The translations under genes and the position numbers were made by a program. From CAYLMM01 sp964646035 (GTDB lineage Bacteria; Krumholzibacteriota; Krumholzibacteriia; LZORAL124-64-63): a stretch of 11,392 nucleotides of DNA. The notes under the pieces are model-generated. The model had not been told where the DNA came from and ran no database searches. It saw only the letters and a list, made by a program, of their open reading frames with translations. The stretch lies in NCBI GenBank assembly GCA_964646035.1, contig CAZYDJ010000086.1, positions 1 through 11,392 on the forward strand, written 5' to 3'. Of the stretch, positions 1-6,538 are shown piece by piece. Within the stretch, counting starts at the first letter, position 1. The number at the start of each line of letters is the position of its first letter.

Positions 1-282
1 CAGCAGATCGAAAGCGACGCCGCTCGGACAGGCCGTCTCGCAGGCGCGACAGCCCAGGCAGAGATCGAAAGCGGCCAGGGTATCGGCCGGCGGCGGGACC
101 GAAAAATCCCCCGTGGACTCGATCCACTCCCCCATCAGCAACAAGCGGCCGCGGGGAGACTGGACCTCGTTGCCGGTGACCAGATAGGTGGCGCAATGAG
201 GAAGGCAGAGACCGCATTGGACACAGTTGCGCAGCAATCCGTCGAGGCGCTCCCGGATTCCGCTGTCGCGATCGGGGATCAC
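1..282 (-). CDS. glcF: Glycolate oxidase iron-sulfur subunit (GlcF-like), N-terminal 94 residues only
   Basis: The gene runs off the left edge; 94 codons are visible. GlcF carries electrons from the flavin subunits of glycolate/D-lactate-type oxidases through two 4Fe-4S clusters towards the respiratory chain. Both cluster motifs can be read: CVQCGLCLPHC (Cys20, 23, 26, 30) and CLGCRACETACP (Cys75, 78, 81, 85), separated by a segment with SPRGRL, typical of GlcF. The C-terminal CCG domains lie outside the window. The start is GTG at 282-280, overlapping the TGA of the upstream flavoprotein gene (GTGA overlap), with a GGGAGG Shine-Dalgarno at 290-295 and 7 nt spacing. This implies translational coupling. 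Third gene of the lpdA-glcDE-glcF operon. Family assignment is firm; the exact hydroxyacid substrate is not determined by this subunit. Confidence 0.9.
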   Translation of the reverse strand, partial: MIPDRDSGIRERLDGLLRNCVQCGLCLPHCATYLVTGNEVQSPRGRLLLMGEWIESTGDFSVPPPADTLAAFDLCLGCRACETACPSGVAFDLL

Positions 283-2657
283 GGCTTCGCCTCCCGGCCG
301 GATCCGGGGACCATCCAGGCAGGAGCGGGCAGGACGCCTTCGGGATCGAAAATCCGCTTCAACCCGCGCAGCAGATCCAAAGGCACGCCCGGCGCCGGCG
401 CGGGCATATCCAGGGCCCGGCCCGCGGCGAAGGTCCGATCGATGTGCCAGCCGGGCGACGGGAGCGGCGGCGAACCGGGCGCCCAGACAGTTTCGGGAGA
501 ACCCAGCCAGAGCAGGTCCGATCCCGACAACCGATCCGGCCAGGCCGGACCGCCGGGCAGCCGGGTCAACAATGTCCATTCGCTTGCGGCGGTCGGCAGT
601 GCCGCCGCCTCGGTCCAGAATTCGGTGAAGTTCAGGGTCCTCGATTCGGGATCCGGCAGGCCGGCCGCGGCGGACCAGCCAATCAGATCGTCGCCCAGTC
701 GACCCAGATCCCAGTCCCGGTCGCGCCCCGGAGCCGCGACTTCGAGCATCCCGCCGAAACTGCGGATCAGGGGCGAACCCAGATCGAAAGGATGCTCGCG
801 CAGGATGCGTCGCAGGGCAGCCGGACTTTCGCCGCGGAACCCGGCCGCATCGTTCCAACGCCAGACGCCGACCGCTTCGGGGGCCGGCCGCAACACGAAA
901 GTGACGCCGCGGATCCGGGCCAGGGTCCCTTCCGAACCGCAGATCAGCCGCACCAGATCATAGCCGGCGACGTTCTTGGCGCAGGGGGCTCCGGCGTGGA
1001 ATTGGCGTCCGTCACCGGTTTCAGCCCAGATTTCGAGCAGGGAATCCCGGGCCGAGCCGCCGGCCAGGGGCCGGGGCAGAGCGAAAGGACTCGTCACCAG
1101 ATCGCCGACCGTGGATCCGGCGGCAACCGCTCCGACCGGGATCCAGAAACCCCTGGCGATCGCCTCGGTCTGCAGGGAATGCAGATCGGCGGCGGCCGCA
1201 GCGGTGACGGTAAGGGAGTCCCAGGCGAAAACCGGCTCCGCCGGAAGATCCCGGATACGCGCCGGGACGCACCCCTGGTCGTCCGGCAGGGCCTTGCCGG
1301 GATTGCAGAGCGCCGACGGATCGACCAGATCCTTGATCGCCGACATCAGACGGACCGACTCGGGATCGAGTTGGCTGCCGATCAGATGCCGCTTTTCGAT
1401 GCCGACCCCGTGCTCGCCGGTCACTGTGCCGTCCATCTCGAGAGCGGCCATCACGATGGCGTCGGCGACGGCGTGGGCCTTGGCCGTGCTCCCGGGATCA
1501 CGATCGTCGTACATCACTCCGGGATGCAGATTGCCGTCGCCGGCGTGCAGGGCGGTGGCGATGCGGATTCCGTTCGCCTCGGCCTGCTGCTGCACCCGGC
1601 GGACGATTTCGGGCAGCCGGCCCACCGGCACCGCGACATCCATGGTCACGTATGTCGGCGACAACCGGCCGATCGCTCCGAAGGCCTTCTTGCGGCAGCG
1701 CCACAGGGCATCCCGCTCAGCGGCGTCGGCCGCGAGGCTGATCCGGGCGCCCGAGTTGCGGAGCAGTTCGCCGGCCCGGTCCGCGTCCTCGGCCACCGAC
1801 TCGACGGATCCGTTGAACTCGACGATCAGCGCGGCGGCGACATCGGTGGGAAAGCCGAAAGCGAAAGCCTCTTCCACCACCGCCAGCATCTCCCGGTCGA
1901 TCATCTCCAGCGCGGCCGGCAACATCCCGGCGCCCAACATCCCGACCACGGCCAGCGGCGCGTCGTCGAGCACCGGGAAAAGCGCGAGCAGGGTCGCGGT
2001 GGCGGCGGGCAGCGCGGTCAGGGCCAGGTCGGCCGCGGTCACGACTCCCAGGGTCCCCTCGGAGCCGGTCATCAGGGCGGTCAGATCCAATCCCCGTTCG
2101 GCCGCCAGTCCGCGTCCGCTGACGCGGACGTTCCCGGCGGGATCGACCCACTCCACCGCGCGGATATGCTGGACCGTGACCCCCACCCGCAGGCAATGTG
2201 GACCGCCCGCGTTCTCGGCGATGTTGCCGCCGATGGTAGATGCGCTTTCGCTGCTCGGATCCGGAGCGAATTCCAGACCGGCCGCCGCCGCATGCTCCGA
2301 AACCCGGAGGTTGACGGCTCCCGGACCGACCTTGACCGTCGAATTTTCGCCGTCGATCACGCCGAGCGAATCCAACCGGGCCAGGGAGACGACCACCGAC
2401 CCCGGTGCGGGCAACGCCCCGCCGGAAAGACCGGTGCCGGCACCGCGGGCCACGAACGGGACTCCCCGACGCGCGCAGGCCGATACGACTGCGGCCACAT
2501 CTGCCGAGGCGGCCGGCAGACAGATACAAAGCGGTTCACCGATGCTCATGTGGGATGCGTCGCGGGAGTAGACCTTGCGCGCGGCCGGATCGCTCAGACA
2601 GGCTCCGGAGCCGGCAACGGACTCCAGTTCCCGGATCAATACCGGCCGATCAGCCAT
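279..2657 (-). CDS. Fused GlcD-GlcE FAD-linked 2-hydroxyacid (glycolate/D-lactate-type) oxidase
   Basis: A 792-residue flavoprotein that looks like two subunits in one chain. Residues 1-460 are a complete GlcD: FAD-binding-4 domain with RGAGTGLSGG (71-80), STIGGNIAENAGG (140-152) and TGSEGTLG (197-204), then a FAD-oxidase C domain with HAGDGNLHP (371-379), GEHGVGIEK (414-422) and NPGKALP (452-458). Residues about 465-792 resemble GlcE, with KNVAGYDL (561-568), GSEGTLA (574-580) and a C-terminal IFDPEGVLP (769-777). GlcD and GlcE are normally separate proteins. The E half seems to lack the first 50-60 residues of ordinary GlcE, including its N-terminal FAD phosphate loop. Expected role: oxidation of glycolate, D-lactate or a related 2-hydroxyacid at the D-half FAD, with electrons passed to GlcF, encoded immediately downstream. 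ATG start at 2657 has a GGGAGAGG site at 2664-2671 and overlaps the end of lpdA by 8 nt. Substrate is unknown. Confidence 0.9.
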   Translation of the reverse strand: MADRPVLIRELESVAGSGACLSDPAARKVYSRDASHMSIGEPLCICLPAASADVAAVVSACARRGVPFVARGAGTGLSGGALPAPGSVVVSLARLDSLGVIDGENSTVKVGPGAVNLRVSEHAAAAGLEFAPDPSSESASTIGGNIAENAGGPHCLRVGVTVQHIRAVEWVDPAGNVRVSGRGLAAERGLDLTALMTGSEGTLGVVTAADLALTALPAATATLLALFPVLDDAPLAVVGMLGAGMLPAALEMIDREMLAVVEEAFAFGFPTDVAAALIVEFNGSVESVAEDADRAGELLRNSGARISLAADAAERDALWRCRKKAFGAIGRLSPTYVTMDVAVPVGRLPEIVRRVQQQAEANGIRIATALHAGDGNLHPGVMYDDRDPGSTAKAHAVADAIVMAALEMDGTVTGEHGVGIEKRHLIGSQLDPESVRLMSAIKDLVDPSALCNPGKALPDDQGCVPARIRDLPAEPVFAWDSLTVTAAAAADLHSLQTEAIARGFWIPVGAVAAGSTVGDLVTSPFALPRPLAGGSARDSLLEIWAETGDGRQFHAGAPCAKNVAGYDLVRLICGSEGTLARIRGVTFVLRPAPEAVGVWRWNDAAGFRGESPAALRRILREHPFDLGSPLIRSFGGMLEVAAPGRDRDWDLGRLGDDLIGWSAAAGLPDPESRTLNFTEFWTEAAALPTAASEWTLLTRLPGGPAWPDRLSGSDLLWLGSPETVWAPGSPPLPSPGWHIDRTFAAGRALDMPAPAPGVPLDLLRGLKRIFDPEGVLPAPAWMVPGSGREAKP

Positions 2658-4062
2658 GGACGGCCTCTCCCAAGGTTGTGTGCAGCGCTTCGAGCACCGC
2701 CTCGCTCAGGGTGGGATGGGGATGGATGATCCGGCCCCAGGCCTCGGTCGTCATCCCGGCTCCCAGGGCGGTGCAGGCCTCGGCTATCATGTCGGTGACG
2801 TGGGGGCCGACCATATGCACGCCCAGCACCCGATCGGTCTCCGCATCCGACACGATCTTCACGAAACCATTCAATTCATTCAGGATGGATGCTTTCCCGA
2901 GCGCCGCGAACGGGAAGCTCCCGGTCTTGATCCTGTGCCCGCGAGTGACGGCTTCGGCCGCGGAAAGCCCGACGGTCGCCACTTCGGGATTGCTGTAGGT
3001 GCAGGACGGGACCAGGTCGTAATCGATCGGAGGTTGAGGCCGGCCGGCTGCGTGACCGGCCGCGACCATGGCCTCGGCGCTGGCCAGATGCGCCAACTGC
3101 GGCGTCTTGACGATGTCGCCGATGGCGTAGAGTCCGGGCTCCGCGGTTTCCATGTGGGTGTCGATCTGGACGAAGCCCCTGCGGTCGACGACGGCGCCGA
3201 CGGTGTCCAGGCCGACGTCGGCGGTGACGGGCCGGCGGCCGACCGCCACCAGCATATGGGTGGCCTCGCGCTCGACCTTCACGCCGGTTTCGAGATTCTC
3301 CAGGACCACCTTCACGCCGTCCGCGGTGCGCTCGACTGCGGCCGCGCGATGGCCGGTCAGGATCTCGATCTTTTTGCGCCGCATCGCTTTTTCCAGTTCG
3401 GCTCCGCAGTCGGGATCCTCCAGGGGGACGATCGTGGGCAACATCTCGACCAGGGTGGTCTTCGCGCCGAAGGTCGCCATCACATCGGCGAACTCCACTC
3501 CCACCGCACCCGCGCCCAGGACGATCAACGACTCGGGAACGGCGTCGATTTCCAGCAGATGATCGCTGTTCAGGATGCGCTCGCCGTCGACGTCGATGCC
3601 GGGGACGTCGGCGGTGGTGCTGCCGGTGGCCAGGATGATCCTGCCGGCCTTCAGGGCCAGGGTTTCGTCACCCTCGCGCTCGACCTCGATCCGTCCCGGG
3701 CCGGCCAGCCGGCCGTGGCCCTGGATCACTTCCACGCCGTGCTTCTGCATGAGCATGCCCACGCCCATGCTGCCTTTCTTGACCACCATGTCCTTGCGCT
3801 TGCTGACGGCGGCCCAATCGACGGCGGCGCCCTCGACCTTGACGCCGAAGGTGCGGGCGCCCTTGCGACAGAGTTCGTAGGCGACGGCGGATTGGATCAT
3901 GGCCTTGGTCGGGATGCAGCCTCTGAGCAGGCAGGTGCCGCCGAGGCGGGAATCCTTCTCCACGAGCGCGGTCCTCAGACCGGACTGGGCTCCCCTGATC
4001 GCGGCAACGTAACCTCCCGGTCCGGCTCCGATGACCACGAGGTCGAATTCTTTGACGTTCAT
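2650..4062 (-). CDS. lpdA: Dihydrolipoamide dehydrogenase (E3-type flavoprotein disulfide reductase)
   Basis: A 470-residue protein of usual E3 length. It reoxidises protein-bound dihydrolipoamide with NAD+ in 2-oxoacid dehydrogenase or glycine-cleavage complexes. Visible motifs: N-terminal FAD dinucleotide loop GAGPGG (12-17); redox disulfide in GGTCLLRGCIPTK (Cys44, Cys49); NAD-binding loop GAGAVG (183-188) followed by an acidic residue at the end of the second strand (LVEM, Glu206), which favours NAD over NADP; second FAD motif YAIGD (312-316); and the active-site pair in HPHPTLSE (His449, Glu454). All catalytic residues are present. The start at 4062 is chosen because an AGGAG lies 6 nt upstream; longer in-frame starts run into the divergent promoter region. 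No E1, E2 or lipoyl-carrier gene is visible. The protein is instead operonic with glcDE-glcF, so its lipoyl partner is unknown. Confidence 0.92.
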   Translation of the reverse strand: MNVKEFDLVVIGAGPGGYVAAIRGAQSGLRTALVEKDSRLGGTCLLRGCIPTKAMIQSAVAYELCRKGARTFGVKVEGAAVDWAAVSKRKDMVVKKGSMGVGMLMQKHGVEVIQGHGRLAGPGRIEVEREGDETLALKAGRIILATGSTTADVPGIDVDGERILNSDHLLEIDAVPESLIVLGAGAVGVEFADVMATFGAKTTLVEMLPTIVPLEDPDCGAELEKAMRRKKIEILTGHRAAAVERTADGVKVVLENLETGVKVEREATHMLVAVGRRPVTADVGLDTVGAVVDRRGFVQIDTHMETAEPGLYAIGDIVKTPQLAHLASAEAMVAAGHAAGRPQPPIDYDLVPSCTYSNPEVATVGLSAAEAVTRGHRIKTGSFPFAALGKASILNELNGFVKIVSDAETDRVLGVHMVGPHVTDMIAEACTALGAGMTTEAWGRIIHPHPTLSEAVLEALHTTLGEAVHG

Positions 4063-4068
4063 CTGCAT

Positions 4069-4073
4069 CTCCT
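4069..4073 (-). promoter_or_regulatory. Shine-Dalgarno site fixing the lpdA start
   Basis: AGGAG on the minus strand, 6 nt before the ATG at 4062-4060. A second in-frame ATG at 4068-4066 directly abuts it, too close for initiation, so the protein most likely begins MNVKEF rather than MQMNVK. Confidence 0.75.
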
Positions 4074-4197
4074 GTGTCCGCTGTTCCCGCCGCCGGCGCT
4101 CTCGATCCGGCGCCGGTCCGTCAGCAGCGAAGTTATCCGCTGGCGACCGGAAATGCCAGCATCGGCTGGACGCCCGCCGGCGGCGGCGCATTCGCGG

Positions 4198-4226
4198 TTG
4201 ACTGCCGGGCCCGCAAGCGTTTTGCT
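4198..4226 (+). promoter_or_regulatory. Possible sigma70-type promoter for the MFSD1-like gene
   Basis: TTGACT (4198-4203) matches the -35 consensus at five of six positions. After a 17-nt spacer, TTTGCT (4221-4226) is a poor -10 with three matches. The -10 sits inside an imperfect palindrome (4214-4228) that could be a regulator site. Tentative. Confidence 0.35.
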
Positions 4227-4277
4227 TGGCGGCACGGCCCCCGCCGGGGACCGCGGACCGCAACCCAGAGGTGCTCA

Positions 4278-5618
4278 ATGGACACTACCGGATTCGCCCC
4301 GGCGCCGCCGGGATTCTGGCATCCCGCCAGGCGCTCCTACCGCTTCACGGTGTTGCTTTTCGCCAGTCTGTTGACATTCGGCAGCTACTTCGCCTACGAC
4401 ATCATCGGAGCCATCGCGCCGAGCCTGGTCGAGGATCTGGGCGCCAACCGCGGCACCGTCGGCGGATTCTACACCGCCTACAGCGTGGCGGCGATCATGG
4501 CCGTGCTCGGCGGCGGAATCCTGATCGACCGCCTCGGCACCCGGCGCTCGTCGATGCTCTTCTCGTTGCTGGTTGTAGCCGGCGCGGCGCTGGTGGCCTA
4601 CGGCCAGAGCCTGCCCGTGGTCTTCGCCGGGCGCTTCATCTTCGGAGCGGGATCGGAGCCGCTGGTTGTGGCCCAGAGCGCCATCCTGGCCCGCTGGTTC
4701 AAGAACAAGGAAATCGCGCTGGCGTTCGGCATAGCCCTGACCGTATCAAGGCTCGGCACCCTGTTCAGCTTCAACACCGGAGAGCTGATCGCCAACGCCT
4801 TCGGCGGCTACCGCGCCGCCCTGGTCGCGGCGTTGATCTTCTGCGTGATCTCACTGCTGGGCAACATCGTCTACGTGCTGCTCGACCGCCGCGGCGCCCG
4901 GCATCTGCCCGACCTGCAGGAATCGGGTTCGGAGGACAAGATCACCTTCGCCGACATCCGTCACTTCCGGCCCAGCTTCTGGTTCGTGTCGCTGCTCTGC
5001 GTGACTTTCTACTCGGCGATCTTCCCGTTCACCGCGCTTTCGACCGACTTCTTCGTCGACAAGTGGGGCGTGGCGCGGGTGGCCGAGACCAGCGGCAGCT
5101 TCCTGGCCCAGGTCTTCTCCAGTTTCCTGCACATGTTCAGCACCGCCGGCGGACTATCATCGATCATCATCTTCGCCTCGATGATCTGCGCACCTTTCGC
5201 CGGGCATCTCATCGACCGTTTCGGCAAGCGGGCTACCATGATGATCGTCGGTTCCCTGTTGATGATACCCGCCCATCTCGCGATGGGACTGACCGACATC
5301 TATCCGGTGCTGCCGATGATCGTGCTCGGAGCGGCGTTCGTGCTCGTGCCGGCGGCCATGTGGCCTTCGATCCCGATGGTCGTCAAGGACGAGCATACCG
5401 GCACCGCTTTCGGAATCTGCACGACGATCCAGAACGTGGGGCTGGCGCTGTTCCCCTGGCTCAACGGCAGATTGCGCGACTCCACCAACGACTACACCGC
5501 GAGCATGCTGATGTTCGCCGGCCTGGGAGTGGCCGGGCTGGTCTTCTCGCTGCTGCTGAAGAGGGCCGACATCCGCGAGGGCGGAATACTCGACCGCGGC
5601 CGCGGCGGCGATGCCTGA
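4278..5618 (+). CDS. MFS transporter of the MFSD1-like type
   Basis: A 446-residue inner-membrane protein with about 12 hydrophobic segments in two halves joined by a cytoplasmic loop (about 203-230). MFS motif A appears in both halves: GGGILIDRLGTRR (78-90) and AGHLIDRFGKRA (308-319). Several stretches recall the vertebrate lysosomal transporter MFSD1: GSYFAYD (35-41), GRFIFGAGSEPLVVAQ (118-133), ARWFKNKEIALAFG (138-151), WPSIPMVVKDEHTGTAFG (362-379) and TTIQNVGLALF (382-392). MFSD1 exports dipeptides from lysosomes; the substrate of bacterial relatives is not evident. The start is ATG at 4278 with a GAGGTG-type ribosome site just upstream. The frame stays open upstream, but that stretch is intergenic in character. 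Transcribed divergently from lpdA-glcDEF and in the same direction as etfBA, so it may import a substrate for either unit, but it could be unrelated. MFS membership is secure; the MFSD1 subgroup is from recalled similarity. Confidence 0.88.
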   Translation: MDTTGFAPAPPGFWHPARRSYRFTVLLFASLLTFGSYFAYDIIGAIAPSLVEDLGANRGTVGGFYTAYSVAAIMAVLGGGILIDRLGTRRSSMLFSLLVVAGAALVAYGQSLPVVFAGRFIFGAGSEPLVVAQSAILARWFKNKEIALAFGIALTVSRLGTLFSFNTGELIANAFGGYRAALVAALIFCVISLLGNIVYVLLDRRGARHLPDLQESGSEDKITFADIRHFRPSFWFVSLLCVTFYSAIFPFTALSTDFFVDKWGVARVAETSGSFLAQVFSSFLHMFSTAGGLSSIIIFASMICAPFAGHLIDRFGKRATMMIVGSLLMIPAHLAMGLTDIYPVLPMIVLGAAFVLVPAAMWPSIPMVVKDEHTGTAFGICTTIQNVGLALFPWLNGRLRDSTNDYTASMLMFAGLGVAGLVFSLLLKRADIREGGILDRGRGGDA

Positions 5619-5647
5619 TTGACGCTCCCGCCCCCCCTGAGTATTAT
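5619..5647 (+). promoter_or_regulatory. Strong sigma70-type promoter for etfBA
   Basis: TTGACG (5619-5624), a 17-nt spacer and TATTAT (5642-5647) give five of six matches in each box at ideal spacing. The -35 begins at the base after the stop codon of the MFSD1-like gene. Expected transcription start is about 5654. This makes etfBA an independent unit, with possible read-through from the upstream gene. Confidence 0.8.
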
Positions 5648-5651
5648 TCAC

Positions 5652-5677
5652 GGCACCGTCGCTCCGGCGGCGGTGCC
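5652..5677 (+). promoter_or_regulatory. Stem-loop at the 5' end of the etfBA transcript
   Basis: 5652-5662 pairs with 5667-5677 over 11 consecutive positions (one G-U at 5659/5670), closed by a C(UCCG)G tetraloop, a UNCG-type loop known to be unusually stable. It begins 4 nt after the -10 box, so it would form the extreme 5' end of the mRNA. It could protect the transcript or, as DNA, be an operator over the start site. No T-run follows, so it is not a good terminator for the upstream gene. Confidence 0.6.
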
Positions 5678-5729
5678 CACCTGAAACCGAAAGCAATCCC
5701 TGCATGGGCGCCGATACCGAAGAAGCCCC

Positions 5730-5735
5730 AGGAGG
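5730..5735 (+). promoter_or_regulatory. Shine-Dalgarno site of etfB
   Basis: AGGAGG, 4 nt before ATG 5740-5742. It decides for the start giving MKIAVCVKQVPD, the normal ETF-beta N-terminus, over an in-frame ATG at 5704. Confidence 0.85.
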
Positions 5736-5739
5736 ACTC

Positions 5740-6522
5740 ATGAAGATTGCAGTCTGCGTCAAGCAGGTCCCCGATTCGGAGACCAGAATCAACCTGGCCG
5801 GGCCCGCCGCCGAGCTGGACCAGTCGGGATTCACGCGCGTCCTGAACCCCTATGACGCCTACGCCGTCGAAGAGGCCGTCCTGATCAAGGAGCGGCTGGG
5901 CGACGACACCGAGATCACCGCCGTCATCATCGGCCCCGACCGCGTCCAGGAGACCTTGAAGAAGGACTGCCTGGCCGTCGGTTGCGACAAGGCGATCCGC
6001 ATCGACGAAGCCGCCCTGGAGAACGCGGACCCGTCGGCGGTGGCCAAGGTGCTGGCCAAGGTCGTCTCCCGTGACGGCTACGACCTGGTGCTCACCGGCA
6101 AACAAGCCATTGACGACGACTCCGGCCAGGTCGGCGTGATGCTCGCCGAGCTCCTGGACTGGGGCCACGCGTCGGTAGTGACCAAGCTGGAACTGACGGG
6201 CACCGACTTCGTCGCCACCCGCGAGATCGAGGGCGGCGCCGAGGTGGTCGCCGGTTCGCTGCCGGCTGTCATCACCTGCCAGAAGGGCCTGAACGAACCC
6301 CGGCTGCCGAGTCTGCCCAACATCATGAAGGCCGGCATGAAGCCGATGGAGATCGTTACCTGCGCCGATCTGGGCATCGAAACGCCCGCGGCCCAGACCA
6401 AGATCAAGACGTACAGCCCGCCGCCGCCGCGAGCCGAATGCAAGATCGTCGCAGCGGAAGATCCCGCCGACGCCGCCCGCGAGTTGGCGCGTCTGTTGCG
6501 CGAGGAAGCCAAGGTCATCTGA
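5740..6522 (+). CDS. etfB: Electron transfer flavoprotein, beta subunit
   Basis: A 260-residue cytoplasmic ETF-beta of standard length. With EtfA it takes electrons from acyl-CoA and related dehydrogenases and delivers them to an ETF:quinone oxidoreductase. Visible hallmarks: N-terminal KIAVCVKQVPD (2-12), LNPYDAYAVEEAV (35-47), the nucleotide-loop segment GKQAIDDDSGQVG (120-132) and the ETF-beta signature LNEPRLPSLPNIMKA (184-198), which includes the dehydrogenase recognition loop. The GKQAIDDD form followed by LLDW (138-141) resembles mitochondrial-type ETF, which binds AMP here, rather than the AIDGDTAQVG form I associate with bifurcating ETFs. I therefore infer a non-bifurcating, respiratory ETF. 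First gene of a two-gene operon; 16 nt separate it from etfA. Confidence 0.96.
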   Translation: MKIAVCVKQVPDSETRINLAGPAAELDQSGFTRVLNPYDAYAVEEAVLIKERLGDDTEITAVIIGPDRVQETLKKDCLAVGCDKAIRIDEAALENADPSAVAKVLAKVVSRDGYDLVLTGKQAIDDDSGQVGVMLAELLDWGHASVVTKLELTGTDFVATREIEGGAEVVAGSLPAVITCQKGLNEPRLPSLPNIMKAGMKPMEIVTCADLGIETPAAQTKIKTYSPPPPRAECKIVAAEDPADAARELARLLREEAKVI

Positions 6523-6538
6523 CAGGGAGATATCCGAG

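Larger units (their letters stand above)
4063..4277. other. Divergent intergenic region between lpdA and the MFSD1-like gene
   Basis: 215 nt with no gene. It must hold promoters for both directions. I see three inverted repeats: CCGGCGC/GCGCCGG at 4093-4099 and 4110-4116, within what would be the lpdA leader; GCTGGC-N10-GCCAGC at 4139-4144 and 4155-4160, roughly central and possibly an operator; and CAAGC-N5-GCTTG at 4214-4228, overlapping the putative plus-strand -10. A minus-strand promoter for lpdA is not clear: only weak matches lie near 4125-4160. In such GC-rich DNA short GC palindromes can arise by chance. Confidence 0.5.

Noticed and set aside
444..2729. Long open frame on the plus strand opposite the lpdA-glcDE genes
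   Set aside because: It is antisense to a gene full of conserved motifs. Its protein is rich in Arg, Gly, Gln and Pro with no domain, as expected from the codon bias of GC-rich DNA.
2575..4374. Plus-strand open frame of about 600 codons opposite lpdA
   Set aside because: Its low-complexity His/Asp/Gly-rich composition mirrors the lpdA codons; no ribosome site or domain.
5652..5677. Terminator of the MFSD1-like gene
   Set aside because: The stem is strong but followed by CCACCTGAAA with no T-run, and it lies downstream of a good promoter.
4226..5743. Long open frame overlapping the MFSD1-like gene in another plus frame
   Set aside because: Arg/Pro-rich frame-shifted reading of a clear membrane protein; no hydrophobic segments or motifs.
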